Source of the DNA: Odontesthes bonariensis
Taxonomy: Eukaryota > Chordata > Actinopteri > Atheriniformes > Atherinopsidae
DNA: 64,000 nucleotides
Assembly (NCBI RefSeq): GCF_027942865.1
Contig: NC_134506.1
Span: 12,794,436-12,858,435 of the forward strand
Direction: 5' to 3'
Of the stretch, positions 50,760 to 63,100 are shown piece after piece. Numbering within the stretch: the stretch's first letter is position 1; every line of letters begins with the position of its first letter. The position numbers were made by a program, and so were the translations under genes. Below the pieces are notes generated by a model. It did no database searches, was not told where the DNA came from, and saw nothing but the letters and a program-made list of their open reading frames with translations.

Positions 50760-53280
50760 GCATGAGACGGCACACGACTACATTTTAAGTCCACCGACAT
50801 GGTATTAGACCGAGTTTACAACTGGATTTTAGTTGGCAAACTCATTGCTACCAGGAAGTTTTTTTTTCTCCACTACAATAACTGGGACAATATGTCATTT
50901 AAGCCAGACAGCAAAGCATCGTATGAGCCACTTGGATTCAATTTTTTTTTAAACGTTGTTCTTGGGAACCAACTTAGTCATAAAAAGCACAAATCTAAAG
51001 GGAGAAAAATGATAATCTCACTAAAGATGAACACATCTGTGCCAAACATCTGCCTCCTGCTTACCACTTTAGCACCCTTTTCCCATTAACCTCCACATTT
51101 CACAGGAGTAAGCCTCCATTTCCCCGTGTTTTTCCCCATCACGACACGATAAGCTACTCTGACATGAAAGGGGTAACATAACATTTGGTCACTATGTTAC
51201 TCACCAGCACGTAAAATGTGTGAGGTGCTTCCAGATACTAATATGTCAGGGGTCTTTTTTCTTCTCTTTTTGATGTCTTTGGTGGTTTTACAGAGGTTTA
51301 TAAGACATATATACTGGCATATTCAGTCCTCATCTATGAAACCTCTGTGTAAAAGTGAAACGCGTGTAAAGTGTAGATCAGCATGGTGAGGACACCGTCA
51401 GAGACCAAGTTTTGTCTGCCGTCTTTAGTTTGTTCTGGGTATGTTTTGCAAGGTAAAGGCTCTGAGTTAGCATGGTGTCACATTGTTTAGCTCCCTGGGT
51501 GACCTTTGGTTCAACAGTCGGACACAAAACATTCCTTTTTTGCACTTATCCTGTCAGATGCTGCAAAGGCATTTCTGTGGCTTTCCTGGTTTCTGCCTTT
51601 TGTCTGGTGCAATAACATTTGTCCATTCCACAAAACAGCTATCCATAATTTGAACCCGATGTGCATCTGCAGCCTTCCTCCCCACATGCTCCACATCTGC
51701 TCAGGGCAGTGAAAATATTCAAATGAAATGCGTTACCTTGGGCATGCGTTTTATCTTTCTTGGCAGACAGAGAACATTTGAAGCTTTCTGGGAAAAAAAA
51801 AAGAAGATAAAAGATTGATAATGTTGTGACTTTTCCAATTGGGTTGATGAAGCTAAAATTATGGGGCCAAATCACCACGGATACAGAGTGCTGAGGAGAA
51901 TGTGGATGGGTTTCAGATAGAGTGACGCCATGTCTAAGATGTGGAAACGAGAAGGGAGCAGCAGGCAGATTTTATGTGAGACTAATACAGAGCTGAGTTC
52001 ATTTATCAAAGAATCTGCTTATTTTCTAAAGAGTGGAACTCGCATCTATATGAGCCATCCTGATTATTTGTTTGTGCCCCCACAGGCTTCATTAACACTT
52101 CAAATCAATTCAGCTGGAGGTGTTAAAAAGTTAGTGGTCTCCTGCATTTGATTGAACTTATTTCTAAAATAAAATCAGTTCATCTCACCGTGTAAAACCG
52201 TTACTGCCCAACACCAAGGACTGAAATGTTGATTTTTTTATTATTTTTTTTATTGACAGGAGTGCCGAAGTGATCGCAGTAAACACTGTATGTGCTGCGT
52301 AACGATCAACCCTTTAATGCACCCGCGCACATTTTTGTGTTCTTGGCTTTTAATTTCTCGCATATTTTATCGTTTTTTTCGTGTATATTATTGATGGTTT
52401 ATGCTTTTATGTGAAATTTTGGAATTCATGTATTTTAATGGGGTCTTAAAATATTCACGTTAAGGTCCCTACGCACAAAAATGTGCACACTGAAACCCAT
52501 TCAGATCCCCTCTTTTCGAATAAAAAGCATTTGACGAGCGTCTTCTCATTTATCTTCTCTTTCATTTTTCTTTTTACCATATATGGCAAATGGAGAAAAT
52601 ACCTGCTTTTTCCGATAGAGGGCACTTGCGCTCCATCTCCCCCCTCGTCTCTCCACACGAGCTCTGAGGCGTGTGTGTGTATGTCTGTGTGTGAATGTAT
52701 GCATGCAAGTGAGCGTGTGTCTGCACGCGCGCACGTTGCATTGTATTACCTAATGCGTAAAAAGCGCAGGTAACTTTTAAGTGGCACCTTTTCCATATCC
52801 TACGTTTAACATATAATTTTCTGCAAACGGTCAAACCACTGCGACATTTTTTTAATTATAAAATAGTAAAACACATCTGTAGACACTCCGCACAGATTTG
52901 AAATAAGCGAAACGCAGGAACTTTCCCAGCACATGAAAGTTACAGAACCAAAACAGAGCCTCACTTTGTTTTACACAGCTATGCTTCTCATTCCATACCC
53001 GGCACAATGGAGGGATACACCACTGAGGAGGCGCTCTCTGTCATCATCATGGAGCTCCATTTGTGTGGACAAGCAACTCGTGCCATACGGGGACGTTGCG
53101 AATTCCAGCAACCTCAGAAGTCTTATGTAGGCTGGCTCAGGTGACCCCACAAGCACCATCACCTTCCCCATCCCCATTCAACAATGCGACTGCACAAAAT
53201 ATGAAAAAAAAAAAGACTTTAAAGCAAATTATCTTTTAAAGTAGCCTCTTAAATAGTGATCTAATATGTAAAAATGCATT
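50760..53280. other. Spacer downstream of calml4, no gene found
   Basis: This 2.5-kb stretch holds only short frames and a TG/CA-rich patch at 52670-52735. A 60-codon frame near 52940-53130 begins after an acceptor-like CACAG but resembles no protein I know. Confidence 0.45.
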
Positions 53281-53284
53281 GAAT

Positions 53285-53350
53285 TTGACTTTTATTTGTA
53301 TATCGCCAGTTCACATCAAAGGCCATCTCAAGATAGTTCAATTCAAACCA
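53285..53350 (-). repeat. Short antisense L2-like 3'-end fragment
   Basis: GACTTTTATTTGTATATCGC followed by AAAGGCCATCTCAAGATAG and TTCAATTCAAACCA matches the start of the L2 3' ends seen at 2090-2170 and 32200-32285. Only about 65 bp remain. Confidence 0.55.
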
Positions 53351-53589
53351 GTGTTTATACAGTAGCCTGATAAAAGCACGTGTGCACATAATTTCTTTTT
53401 TCTCCAGAGAAATGGTTTCTTATTGAACCATATGGCTGCATTTCAAAATAAATTAAAAAAAAAAAATAAAAAAAATCTCTAAAACTTCCTGGTTAAAAAC
53501 ACTTTAGCTCTTCACTAAAGGCAAGATTTCTAAGCCACTGGAGATAATATGAATATTAAATAAAAACAGTTGATATTTTGAACCTTCTT

Positions 53590-56276
53590 TTATTGTCAAC
53601 TTTGGAAAAAAAGAAAGAAAATCTTGTCAAATCAGTTTTGAAAGATAAAAGCACAAAGATTTCACTTCAGGCCTGAACACGTGTACATGTGTTCCATCAG
53701 GTGTGACTGGATTAATGTTAGATGTACAAAAATACAAGGAAATAAAGGAAAATATGGAATCTGAACTGCACTGAAAGTACTGAGCTGCTTTTCAACTCCT
53801 ATAGAAAACACAATGAACGAGTCCTTGGGATAACTCAATGAAAGCAGAAACGAAAAGAAAGGCTGAACAGTCTGATAACAGAGGATAATAAAAATGTTAC
53901 TCCTGCACAAGTATAAAATATGACATGTTCTTAATTCCTTGATACTCTTTTCAAAGATTAATTTAATATCATGCACGTGTTATTTTATGTCCCTTTGTTT
54001 AGAGCAATTTCACAACAACTTCAAAAGCATGCACTTTAAAAAGAATTTGACTCATTTAACAACTTCAAATGATCCAGTACTCAAGTAAATAAGGCACTGG
54101 GCCCGCCAATACCTGATACCAAACATGTATGGAGCCCGTAAGGCTTCTAGCACCAAGTATTTCCTGCAGTATCTTTTGTTTAGTGAGTTTTAAAAGTGTG
54201 TGAGGATACACAACTGTTACTGCTACACTATCGCGAAAGCTTCTTTTCTTTTTTCTTTTTCTCCGTTTACAAGCTGCAGCCGACAGTTAACAGCCTGACC
54301 ATTTGCTGATGCCTTTCCTCGAGCTCTTTCTACAAGCCACAGCTGGCCTGTCAAGATGTGGAAGTGAGCGGTTTAGAGAGCTGCAGTAAGAACAGTACTT
54401 AGCACGTAAAGTCGTTTGGATGCTGTTTGAAAAACCAAAAGCCATGAGTACAAATGCAAGTTTCAACTCACAGATGTACATAGCCTCTGTGCTACATTCT
54501 TTGTCCAAATCTGATCACTTTGGCTCCAAAGAACAAGGCGGTGAGAGCCAAATGACAACTTTAAGGATATAAACCACTGGTGATGCCATGCTAATTATGC
54601 CCACTTGTTAAACACATTCTATGGTCAGCTCTAAAATAAGATGCGAAGTTAGCACGTCAACCTTAACACTTTTGTTGCCAAATGCAGCAAAAACACTCAG
54701 TTTTTCGCTGGTGGCGAATATTCACTTTTTGTTTGGTCTTAACGCACCATAAGACATTTCTGCATCAGTTTTATCCTCAGACCCAGAGGCTGCAGCTGTC
54801 TTTTAAATGGAGTTAAACTGTTTAGATGTGAAACTGACCTCCAAGGACCTTTTCTTTAAAAAAAAAAAAAAAAAAAAAAAAGACAAAAATCTCAACAACT
54901 CCAGTCTGGTGGTTTAATGACTGGCACATTTCCCGTTCATGGCTGTTGTGGCTCTGTAGGTTCTGAGAACGTTTTACGCTCCATCTCTATTGTAGAGTCT
55001 CTGCTAATCAAAGAATCACTTTATGTCAGGGCAGAAGGTACAAGGTCTCTGCAGCCAAAAAAAGGGAAAAAAAAGAGAGTTTTACATAAACGAGTTAAAA
55101 GTTTGTTTCAGTGTGAACGAATGATGAAAAAGCTCAGCCATTTTCATCCGTGGCTATCTGCTGGATAGCCTAACAATCCACTTTCCAGCATTAGAATTCT
55201 CTATCAAAACTGCAACTGTATTTGTTTTTGTTAAAACACTTTTGATTTCTCTCATCCTTGAGCGCATCAAGAGTTCGATATAAACACTGTGCAGGTAGTT
55301 TTCGATCTGCCTCTTCCTCCACACTTTTGTATTATTGTTCTTGAATTCTTTCTGTTTTGTCTGCTGGGTTCTGCTTCAGTGACCAATAATCTAAACAGAC
55401 TCCCTTGTAATGTTCCATGGGGGTAGCATCGAGTAGCTGAGAATCAAGAAAGTCAGTAATAAAGTGTCCCTGGATGGAGATCCTTCACAGTTAGTTCATA
55501 AATGATGGTTCCAGGTGGCTAATTTCTGTGTTTCCTTGAAAGCTAAAGAAACGAAACATACAAAGATCTGTTCATTTTTTTTGCTTTTTTCCTTCTTCTG
55601 AAAGATACAGGAGGCTCACACCTTTTCACCCTAATCCATGTTGTTTTGTGTGACTCTGCAACTGTGGTCATTCAGTTTAAAGTTCGTGTAACCCGCAGAA
55701 CAACAAGAGCCAAATTCAACGGAAGAACAGGAGGCCGTTATCCACAAGAATTACCACAAGAGGAAAGGGCTCATTGCAAATGATCAGCTGCTCGTAAATC
55801 ACAAGAGGTTTTGCACCACTTCTGTTCAGTTTTGTAAGACTTGTACCATGTAAAAGTACTGTGAACTGTACAGTATCTTATAACTGCACAGTTTCTGCTG
55901 CCGATAAAATACAACCATTGCACCTACCATAAAGGTGAATGAGCGCTTTGTCTATACGCGTAATAATGCACTGTAAAAATAGCTACATTGAAAGGATCTA
56001 ATCTTATGTAACACCCTACTTTCTGCCACACAGACATCGTCAAATTGTGTCGTATCAAAAGTGCAAAAAATATTTACATTCTTGTCTTTTGCTTTCAGCC
56101 CTGCACATTAACTTCACACAAACAAGCAGAGTCTCGGAGTGTGTGATCCATAATTAGTCTGTTGCTCAGGAGAGGGCTCAGATTGTTGATTCTACTTAAT
56201 GACTATAAATCTTCACCCTGTGGAGTAATCAGTGTCCCCTGTTGATGAAGCACGTGGAGAGTTTGCCTTTTGCACC
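53590..56276 (-). other. Probable 3'UTR of the adamts7-like gene
   Basis: Downstream (on the - strand) of the PLAC exon there is no further splice-bounded exon. The first good - strand AATAAA is at 53595-53590. The sequence is AT-rich and free of recognised transposons, which fits a long vertebrate 3'UTR better than repeat-filled spacer. A 22-base A run lies at 54858-54879. Confidence 0.4.
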
Positions 56277-56422
56277 TCAGTGATGAGACGCACTGCTGGA
56301 GTTGGAACGCTGGCTGCAGGACTTGCAGCACTGCGCTTGCGCATTGGGCAGGTGGCAGCGGCCGAGCCAGCGGAGAGTCTGACAGAAACGAAAGGTCAGC
56401 CGGTCGCCAAGACAAACTGTTC
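56277..56422 (-). CDS. adamts7: Terminal exon of an adamts7-like metalloprotease (PLAC domain)
   Basis: ADAMTS proteins are secreted zinc metalloproteases of the extracellular matrix; ADAMTS7 and ADAMTS12 end in a six-cysteine PLAC domain. This exon follows a strong acceptor on the - strand (CTCTCTGTCACCTACAG before 56422) and runs to the TGA at 56279-56277. It encodes TVCLGDRLTFRFC, then QTLRWLGRCHLPNAQAQCC and KSCSQRSNSSSASHH. The spacing C-x9-C-x8-C-x8-CC-x2-C is that of a PLAC domain, and the TLRxLGRCxLP block recalls the ADAMTS7 C-terminus. The upstream exons are not found in the window, so the last intron must exceed 7.5 kb. ADAMTS12 or another PLAC protein is the alternative. The gene converges on calml4. 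Confidence 0.65.
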
Positions 56423-57026
56423 CTGTAGGTGACAGAGAGCCAGACTTTAGAGGCTTCAATCAGGTCTATCAGAGTTGAATGTTAAACAATTACAGAATTA
56501 ATCACCAGATTAAAAACAAGTTGTGATCTTATAGCTCCAAAACTGAAACGTCAAGTTAGACCCATACACCAAACAGGTTGGGATATAAGTGCTTTTCCTG
56601 GCAGGGGAGACGATGCAGATTACCAGAAAAAAACTATATCAGAGTAACATCTGTATCATATAAATGATTTAACTTCAGGAAATATATGTATTAGGTAAAT
56701 TAAGAAGGTGACCCTACAGAGAGGAAATAATTAAAATGTATTTTCAGTTTGTTGCCTCCTTCTATTAAGGTATAGCCAAAAGGAAGTTTATGATGCTGGA
56801 TTGAAAGAAATAGATGTTTGCACGCATAAAGCCACTCAGAAGCAAAGTAGGAAGCTGTGTGAAATTGTTTTTCAAAAAAATATTCTGGACAGTAAATGAA
56901 TGTGAAGGTGAATGCTTCAAAGTAACACGAGAGAATTTGGCAAATGTTTTGCTCGTTGGCTCCCCCTACTGGTGTGGGATGAAGCAAGTTCAAATTGTAG
57001 ATTGTTTGATCTCTCTGTCTCTGTCC

Positions 57027-57030
57027 ATAT

Positions 57031-57099
<69 letters not shown>

Positions 57100-57100
57100 C
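57027..57100. repeat. (TA)n microsatellite on the left of the RTE LINE
   Basis: A 74-bp interrupted (TA)n tract ends exactly where the LINE sequence begins. It is read through by the LINE frame as a run of Tyr/Ile codons, which is not real protein. Confidence 0.9.
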
Positions 57101-60028
57101 TGAAGCTGGCTCTTGGGACGTGGAACGTCACCTCTCTGCTGGGGAAGGAGCCAGAGCTGGTGCGCGAGGCTGAGCGGTTCCGGCTAGATATAGTCGGACT
57201 CACCTCGACGCATGGCTTGGGCTCCGGAACCAGCCTCCTCGAGAGGGGTTGGACTCTCTTCCACTCTGGAGTTGCCCGCGGTGAGAGGCGTAAAGCAGGT
57301 GTGGGCATACTTATCGCCCCCCAGCTGTGCGCCTGTACATTGGGGTTTACCCCGGTAGACGAGAGGGTAGCCTCCCTCCGCCTTAGGGTGGGGGGACGGG
57401 TCCTGACTGTTGTTTGTGCTTATGCACCGAACGGCAGTTCAGAGTACCCACCCTTTTTGGAGTCCCTGGAGGAGGCACTAGAGAGTGCTCCTCCGGGAGA
57501 CTCCCTCGTCCTGCTGGGGGACTTCAATGCTCACGTGGGCAATGACAGTGAGACCTGGAGGGGCGTGATTGGGAGGAACGGCCCCCCCGATCTGAATCAG
57601 AGCGGTGTTTTGTTGTTGGACTTCTGTGCTCGTCACGGATTGTCCATAACGAACACCATGTTCAGGCATAAGGGTGTCCATATGTGCACTTGGCACCAGG
57701 ACACCCTAGGCCGCAGCTCGATGATCGACTTTGTAGTCGTATCATCGGACTTGCGGCCGTATGTCCTGGACACTCGGGTGAAGAGAGGGGCGGAGCTGTC
57801 AACTGATCACCACCTGGTGGTGAGTTGGCTCCGCTGGTGGGGGAGGAAGCCGGTCAGACCTGGCAGGCCCAAACGTATTGTGAGGGTCTGCTGGGAACGG
57901 CTGGCGGAATCCCCTGTAAGGAGGAGTTTCAACTCCCACCTCCGGCAGAGCTTCAACCATGTCCCGGGGGAGGTGGGGGACATTGAGCCCGAATGGGCCA
58001 TGTTCCGTGCCTCCATTGTTGAGGCGGCCGACCGGAGCTGTGGCCACAAGGTGGTCGGTGCCTGTCGTGGCGGCAATTCCCGAACCCGCTGGTGGACCCC
58101 AGTGGTGAGGGAGGCCGTCAAGCTGAAGAAGGAGTCCTATCGGGCCTTTTTGGCCAGTGGGACTCTGGAAGCAGCTGATGGGTACCGACAGGCCAAGCGG
58201 AACGCAGCCTCGGCGGTTGCTGAGGCAAAAACTCGGGCTTGGGAGGAGTTCGGGGAGGCCATGGAGAACGATTTCCGGACGGCCTCGAGGAGATTCTGGT
58301 CCACCATCCGGCGGCTCAGGGGGGGGAAGCGGTGCATCGTCAACACCGTGTATGGTGAGGGCGGGGCTCTGCTGACTTCAACTAGGGACGTCGTGAGTCG
58401 GTGGGGGGAATACTTCGAGGGCCTCCTCAATCCTACCGACACGCCTTCCGATGAGGAAGCAGAGTTGGGGAGCTCGGACGTGGGACCTCCCATTTCTGGG
58501 GCTGAGGTTGCCGAGGTGGTCAAAAAACTCCTCGGTGGCAAGGCCCCGGGGGTGGATGAGGTCCGTCCTGAGTTCCTCAAGGCTCTGGATGTTGTGGGGC
58601 TGTCTTGGTTGACACGCCTCTGCAGCATCGCGTGGACATCGGGGGCAGTGCCTCTGGACTGGCAGATCGGGGTGGTGGTCCCCCTCTTTAAAAAAGGGGG
58701 ACCGGAGGGTGTGTTCCAACTATAGGGGGATCACACTCCTCAGCCTCCCTGGTAAGGTCTTTTCGGGGGTACTGGAGAGGAGGATCCGCCGGATAGTCGA
58801 ATCTCGGATTCAGGAGGTGCAGTGTGGTTTTCGTCCTGGCCGTGGAACAGTGGACCAGCTCTATACCCTCTGCAGGATCCTGGAGGGTGCATGGGAGTTC
58901 GCCCACCCGGTCTACATGTGTTTTGTGGACTTGGAGAAGGCGTTCGACCGTGTCCCTCGGGGACTCTTGTGGGGGGTGCTCCGGGAGTATGGAGTGCCGG
59001 ACTCCTTGATATGGGCTGTTCGGTCTCTGTATGACCGGTGTCAGAGTTTGGTCCGCATTGCCGGCAGTAAGTCGGACATGTTTCCTGTGAGGGTTGGACT
59101 CCGTCAGGGCTGCCCTTTGTCACCGATTCTGTTCATAATTTTTATGGACAGAATTTCTAGGCGCAGCCAGGGCGTTGAGGGGGTCCGGTTTGGCGACCTC
59201 AGAATCGGGTCTCTGCTTTTTGCGGACGATTTGGTTCTGTTGGCGTCGTCAGGCCGTGACCTTCAGCTCTCACTGGAGCGGTTCGCAGCCGAGTGTGAAG
59301 CGGCTGGGATGACCATCAGCACCTCCAAATCTGAGACCATGGTCTTCAGCCGGAAAAGGGTGGAATGCTCTCTTCGGGTCGGGAATGAGATCCTTCCCCA
59401 AGTGGAGGAGTTCAAGTATCTCGGGGTCTTGTTCACGAGTGAGGGACGAATGGAACAGGAGATTGACAGACGGATTGGTGCGGCGTCTGCAGTGATGCGG
59501 GCTCTGCACCGGCCCGTCGTGGTGAAGAAGGAGCTGAGCCAGAAGGCGAAGCTCTCGATTTACCGGTCAATCTATGTTCCTACCCTCACCTATGGTCACG
59601 AGCTGTGGGTAGTGACCGAAAGAACGAGATCGCGAATACAAGCGGCCGAAATGAGTTTCCTCCGCAGGGTGTCTGGGCTCTCCCTTAGAGATAGGGTGAG
59701 AAGCTCGGTCATCCGGGAGGGGCTCGGAGTAGAACCGCTGCTCCTCCGCATCGAGAGGAGTCAGATGAGGTGGCTCGGGCATCTGGTGAGAATGCCTCCT
59801 GGACGCCTCCCCGGTGAGGTGTTCCGGGCCCGTCCCACTGGGAGGAGGCCCCGGGGAAGACCCAGGACACGTTGGAGAGACTATGTCTCTCGGCTGGCCT
59901 GGGAACGCCTCGGGGTCCCCCCAGAAGAGCTGGAGGAAGTGGCCGGGGACAGGGACGTCTGGGTCTCTTTGCTCAAGCTGCTGCCCCCGCGACCCGATCC
60001 CCGGACCAGCGGAAGATAATGGATGGAT

Positions 60029-60030
<2 letters not shown>
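57101..60030 (+). mobile_element. Nearly intact RTE-like LINE, 5' truncated, one frameshift
   Basis: The element encodes an apurinic-type endonuclease ([23 protein letters not shown] near 57520, STDHHLVV near 57805). A reverse transcriptase follows (FRPGRGTVDQ, FVDLEKAFDRVP, GLRQGCPLSPILF, catalytic FADDLV near 59220) and then a C-terminal basic region (MRWLGHLVRMPPGR, GRRPRGRPRTRW). The 58725 stop results from one surplus base in the A6G5 run at 58689-58700; both sides are otherwise open for over 400 codons. The 3' end is GGAAGATAATGGATGGATGG. It starts at the endonuclease domain, so it is probably 5' truncated. It is much more GC-rich than its surroundings. The clade (RTE/Rex3-like) is assigned by domain order and tail, not by search. 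Confidence 0.9.
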
Positions 60031-60065
<35 letters not shown>

Positions 60066-60121
60066 TGTATATGTGTATATATATATATATATGTATATAT
60101 ATGTATATATATGTATATATA
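60031..60121. repeat. (TA)n microsatellite on the right of the RTE LINE
   Basis: A 91-bp interrupted (TA)n tract follows the GGATGG tail directly. Together with 57027-57100 it suggests that the LINE landed in a pre-existing (TA)n tract, or that its tail expanded. Confidence 0.9.
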
Positions 60122-63100
60122 CAATTGAAACATTTTTGTAGTGAATATATAGAATTATAGTTTTTTAGAAACCAAGTTCTTGCAACACGTTAATCTACAT
60201 TAAGTCAATGGAGTTGCTAACCTGTAAGTTGCACTTTAATCTCCAAACTTTACTGATGCAAGTTTACCTTTTGCTGCATTAGATATTATCAATTAAGTAT
60301 AAAATGATAGCTGTACTATAGTTACTGTGTCTGTATTATCATTTTTTTGCTTTGAAATTTTACATTTACATTTTATTATTTACGCAAACGTTTTTTTCTT
60401 TTTTTTTTTTTACCAGTGTGACTTCCAATTTAGGAAAACATTAGGAGGCAATATGGGGTTTAGCATCTTACTCTAAGACACTTGTGAAAACCACTGATCT
60501 AAAGTTTGAAATCTACTCTTCCCCCTGAGCTTCACCAGCATTACACCACAGACGGGTAAAGTGAGGGACATTTATTATCTTTTTATAGTGTAAGGCTCAG
60601 CTGGTCCTGGCATTCATGTGTGAATGTTACTTTGACACTTTGTATCCCTAAAGCACATTCCCCAAGGCAACAGAACTGCCTGATGGTAGCAGCTTTCAGG
60701 GACCGCTCAGTTAACACGAGACAGAGCCAAACATGTTCACAGAGCCTCGAAACTCCCCGTTACCCCAACGTAATCAAGCATCCGCTTGATGCAGGTGGCC
60801 AAAGGAATCAACTGTCAACGTCCTCTTCCAGGATACCGCAGGAAAACTTCAGAAATGACATTTCCACGGCCAGACAATTTGGAGCAGCAGCATGTGGGAG
60901 ACTGATGTTTTAGCTGATTGCTGTACACATTTTTCAAATTATTTGTAATGGGTACGCCAAATCTGGTCTTTTTAAACTTATGGGATAACCGGTGGATCAT
61001 TTTGCTTACACCACTCTTCATTTGAAGGCAGCCAAATTAGAAAAAGTTCAATTATTATCAGCCAATAGCCGGTGGTTATGAGTTTATTTTGTCCAGTTTG
61101 TGTTCCAAATCTTTTACTCACCTCACGTCTGTTTATGTGCATATGAATTCAGCCTTCTGAAATACAACTGATTAAACAGAAACCGGAGAGCTCCCGGCCC
61201 TTTTCAAATGCAGAAATCTCTTCATAGAAAATTAAGTAAAATAGTTGTGCTGTCAAAATAGATGTCAGACAACGTTGTCACTGTTTATGTTCAGCTTTAC
61301 TGCTTGCAGGACTGAATTCAGAGAGGAGGCGAGGTGCAGCAGTGAGATTTGGTCAACAGTTTGAAATTGAAATTGATTGAAGAGGTTACTGCCCAGCAGC
61401 TACAACATGCAAGTCCAAACTCATGTTGCTGGTCCTGCATTACAGCAAAACTCCCAGTTTTTAAAATGCTATCATCCATTAAGCATAGATTATTTATTTA
61501 ATCCAGAAAATTGAGATGTCTTTATTTTTGGGAATTGCAATCAATGTCATTGTACTTTCAGTGTGGTTTTAATTGATTTTTGTTTCTTATTTAGTTTCAT
61601 TTAATTGTTTCACTAAACAGCAAATTTTCCTCTTTTTGTTTTCATCTGCATTTTGATTGTGGTCCTAGATTATGCTTTAACATTTTAGAATTGACCTATT
61701 CTCCATCATTTTTTGCCTGTCGTGTTTTCTCACACAAATGTCAGATATCTTTAGATTTAAACACTCAGTTTTCTTCGTAATTTCTCCACCACGAATGCTA
61801 AGTGTTGTTCAAAATGCAATCTTTTAGTTCATGAAGGCTTGAATGGGATGGAGTGGTACAGGACGGGATGTATTGTTTTTTGAATACTTGTTTTTATTGT
61901 ATTTACTGGTTTTTGCATTTGGACTCTGTAAAGTACTTTTTGTGACATTACTATTTTTTTAGGGGGAATATAAATAAAGTCTGATTAAAGCTTTCAGGAA
62001 ATAATTTGACTGTAAAGTTCAATGCAGCTTTCAGACAAAAGATCAATAAACTTTACAGTCTTAAAGCACCTTAAGACATGTCAAAGAGTTTCCTATGGAA
62101 GGTCATCACAGGGTCAACTTAATCTGGGTGACTTTTAAGAGAATCATTGGCACAATACTGTGCCTCATGCGGTTCAACTGTTTTACTATTTAAAGGAATC
62201 TCATAGACAAAAGCAACATTCATCAATGACCTTAATCTGGAATCCTTAATTAGCACTCAATGTTTGCTGTGTTACACGGCAACCCAATGAATGCATCTGT
62301 GCCTTTGTATGCAGAGTTTGGGGTCCGAGCAAACAGCCTGAAAATGTGCTGCCTGCCGCTCGCAGCACTTGCAACAGAAGACAGAAGCATTAGAAAAAAA
62401 AAAAAGGATGTGAATCCTTCCACTTCACCAAACATTCATGGTTTCACAGCCCACCACTGTCGCTGTATTTGACTTGTTGTGTGCTCATTTAAAAACTCTT
62501 AAGGGGGAAAGGTTAGTTTTATCATATGTCCTCTTGCTTCCCTCAAGCACCACAGAGGAGAAACAAAAGATGGATGTAACAGAAGAAACATCCCACTCTT
62601 TCCTGTTGAAATACAAGTGCAGCTGAATAATGCCAACATCTCCATGCGAAGGCTAATAGCTTTAACAGACAATTAAACCATTATGGCTCTGCAATACTCC
62701 TCCAGCAAATTGTAATGTTCTTTTTGTTTAAGAACTGAACGCACCCTTCAAATCAAGATGAATCTTTATTCATCATGGTCTTTACAGTCTGCATGTGAAG
62801 TGTCTCATCAACATCATCAGATAAGATAATTTAAATGTTTTTGTATGTAAATCAGGAGTCCCAAAGCTGTGGGTGACAGCAGATGTCTAATGTTGGAGGC
62901 ATCTGTTTCAGAAGGGATACATAAAAGAAAGAAAAAAAGGGGCTTTGAGCTTAATCATCTGCTTTAATAACTGTAGAAGCAATTTTCTGACATCTTGTCG
63001 TGAACAAATTGGAAAAATAAATTGAGGGTGGTGCTAAAGGCAAAGCCAGAGGGTTATAAAAAACATTATGAGTGCATTCTCAGAGGAGCGTCATTATTCA

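Noticed and set aside
52933..53177. Splice-like exon around 52980-53118 with frame MEGYTTEEALSVIIMELH
   Set aside because: It has an acceptor-like start but no clear donor, partner exon or known homologue.
57027..57110. Tyr/Ile-rich N-terminal extension of the LINE ORF
   Set aside because: It is translation of the (TA)n microsatellite.
60620..60913. 97-codon + strand frame in the right-hand region
   Set aside because: Composition is unremarkable, there is no homologue I recognise, and it is not bounded by splice sites.
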